NCBI GenBank assembly: GCA_002427605.1
Contig: DIRT01000034.1
Location: 1-59,853 of the forward strand
DNA from: Bacteroidales bacterium UBA5429
GTDB lineage: Bacteria > Bacteroidota > Bacteroidia > Bacteroidales > WCHB1-69
Reading direction: 5' to 3'
Length of the DNA: 59,853 nt
Every line of letters starts with the position of its first letter. Within the stretch, counting starts at the first letter, position 1. Below the pieces are notes generated by a model. That model worked only from the letters and a program-made list of their open reading frames with translations, searched no databases and had not been told where the DNA came from. Both the position numbers and the translations under genes were made by a program. Of this stretch, positions 59,691-59,853 are shown in pieces.

Positions 59691-59853
59691 TTTGAAATAA
59701 AAATAATTGGGGGGCAGATAAAATTTCCCTTTTTAGTCAATGCATCACCCCACTCTGGAAAAGGGCAGGGACAAGCCCTGCCCCTGCAAACGCGGGTAAT
59801 TCAATTTTTTGATTTTGCAATTGTCTGAACGTCAAATATTTACGTTAAATGTT
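59691..59853. repeat. Left half of a palindromic element at the window end
   Basis: 59691-59757 (TTTGAAATAAAAATAATTGG to CCCCACTCTGG) matches left arms of elements A and B. 59748-59853 is the reverse complement of 1-106, including the GGGCAGGG/CCCTGCCC hairpin at 59763-59783. The last bases GTT and the first bases AAC of the window would form a GTTAAC dyad if joined. Confidence 0.9.

Noticed and set aside
1..59853. A linear plasmid or giant composite transposon bounded by terminal inverted repeats
   Set aside because: The interior is chromosomal core (gyrB, rpsA, rplS, glmS, tRNAs), there is no transposase, telomere-resolvase or replication gene, and the ends belong to a repeat with further copies inside.

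Overview
The window is about 60 kb of AT-rich DNA from a member of the Bacteroidota, most likely an anaerobic or microaerophilic Bacteroidales-like organism. The evidence is: four proteins carrying type IX secretion (T9SS) C-terminal sorting domains (two type A, two type B); families largely confined to the phylum (DUF4270, DUF4296, an RprX/RprY-like two-component pair, a one-domain GT5 glycogen/starch synthase next to DUF4270 and glmS); promoters of the Bacteroidota -7 type TAnnTTTG in front of most transcription units; and anaerobic carbon metabolism. Core genes (gyrB, rpsA, rplS, glmS, four tRNAs) show it is chromosomal.

Layout. 1-178 is half of a dispersed palindromic element. 179-3073 (-) is a threonine-to-glycine operon (tdh, kbl) ending in an exported Fe/Mn superoxide dismutase. 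3153-5918 (-) is gyrB-ftsE. 6008-10312 (-) is a LuxC-like acyl-CoA reductase, sensor kinase, response regulator and thioredoxin reductase. After tRNA-Pro comes ygiQ (+), facing two tandem paralogous T9SS type B surface proteins (-). Then tRNA-Ser, ferritin (-), pckA (+) and rpsA (-). 21371-21695 is palindromic element A. 21866-24625 (-) encodes a four-subunit 2-oxoacid:ferredoxin oxidoreductase. 24744-27338 (-) holds an envelope cluster (DUF4296 lipoprotein, GmhB-like phosphatase, LpxL-like acyltransferase, nitroreductase). After tRNA-His, 27620-31730 (+) carries a secreted M28 peptidase and a two-subunit KorAB. Element B is at 31771-32068. 32158-36369 (-) encodes a sodium-pumping biotin-dependent decarboxylase (mmdABC plus an OadG/lamin-tail fusion). 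36561-40591 (-) is GT5-DUF4270-glmS. 40679-45765 (-) holds methylmalonyl-CoA epimerase, a PQ-loop-like membrane protein, an ICMT-like methyltransferase, L19, a MoxR/DUF58 pair and a Dus enzyme. 45944-55774 (+) is a single giant T9SS adhesin of about 3276 residues. Then follow tRNA-Lys, a decayed DUF6624 pseudogene, a half element, and an indolepyruvate oxidoreductase operon (-). The last 160 bp is an inverted half element.

Together: three separate 2-oxoacid:ferredoxin oxidoreductases, ATP-forming PEP carboxykinase, methylmalonyl-CoA epimerase and a sodium-translocating decarboxylase describe fermentation of amino acids and sugars by way of acyl-CoA and succinate/propionate chemistry, with ferritin, thioredoxin reductase and exported SOD for oxygen and iron stress.

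I found no CRISPR array, phage, transposase, toxin-antitoxin or recognisable defence system. The most unusual content is non-coding. A family of composite palindromic intergenic elements has about 65-bp inverted arms, swappable central hairpins and surrounding short-word repeats, and its half copies form perfect 106-bp inverted repeats at both window ends. Also notable are nested terminator-promoter units, the tandem surface proteins with replaced C-terminal halves, and the OadG/lamin-tail fusion.
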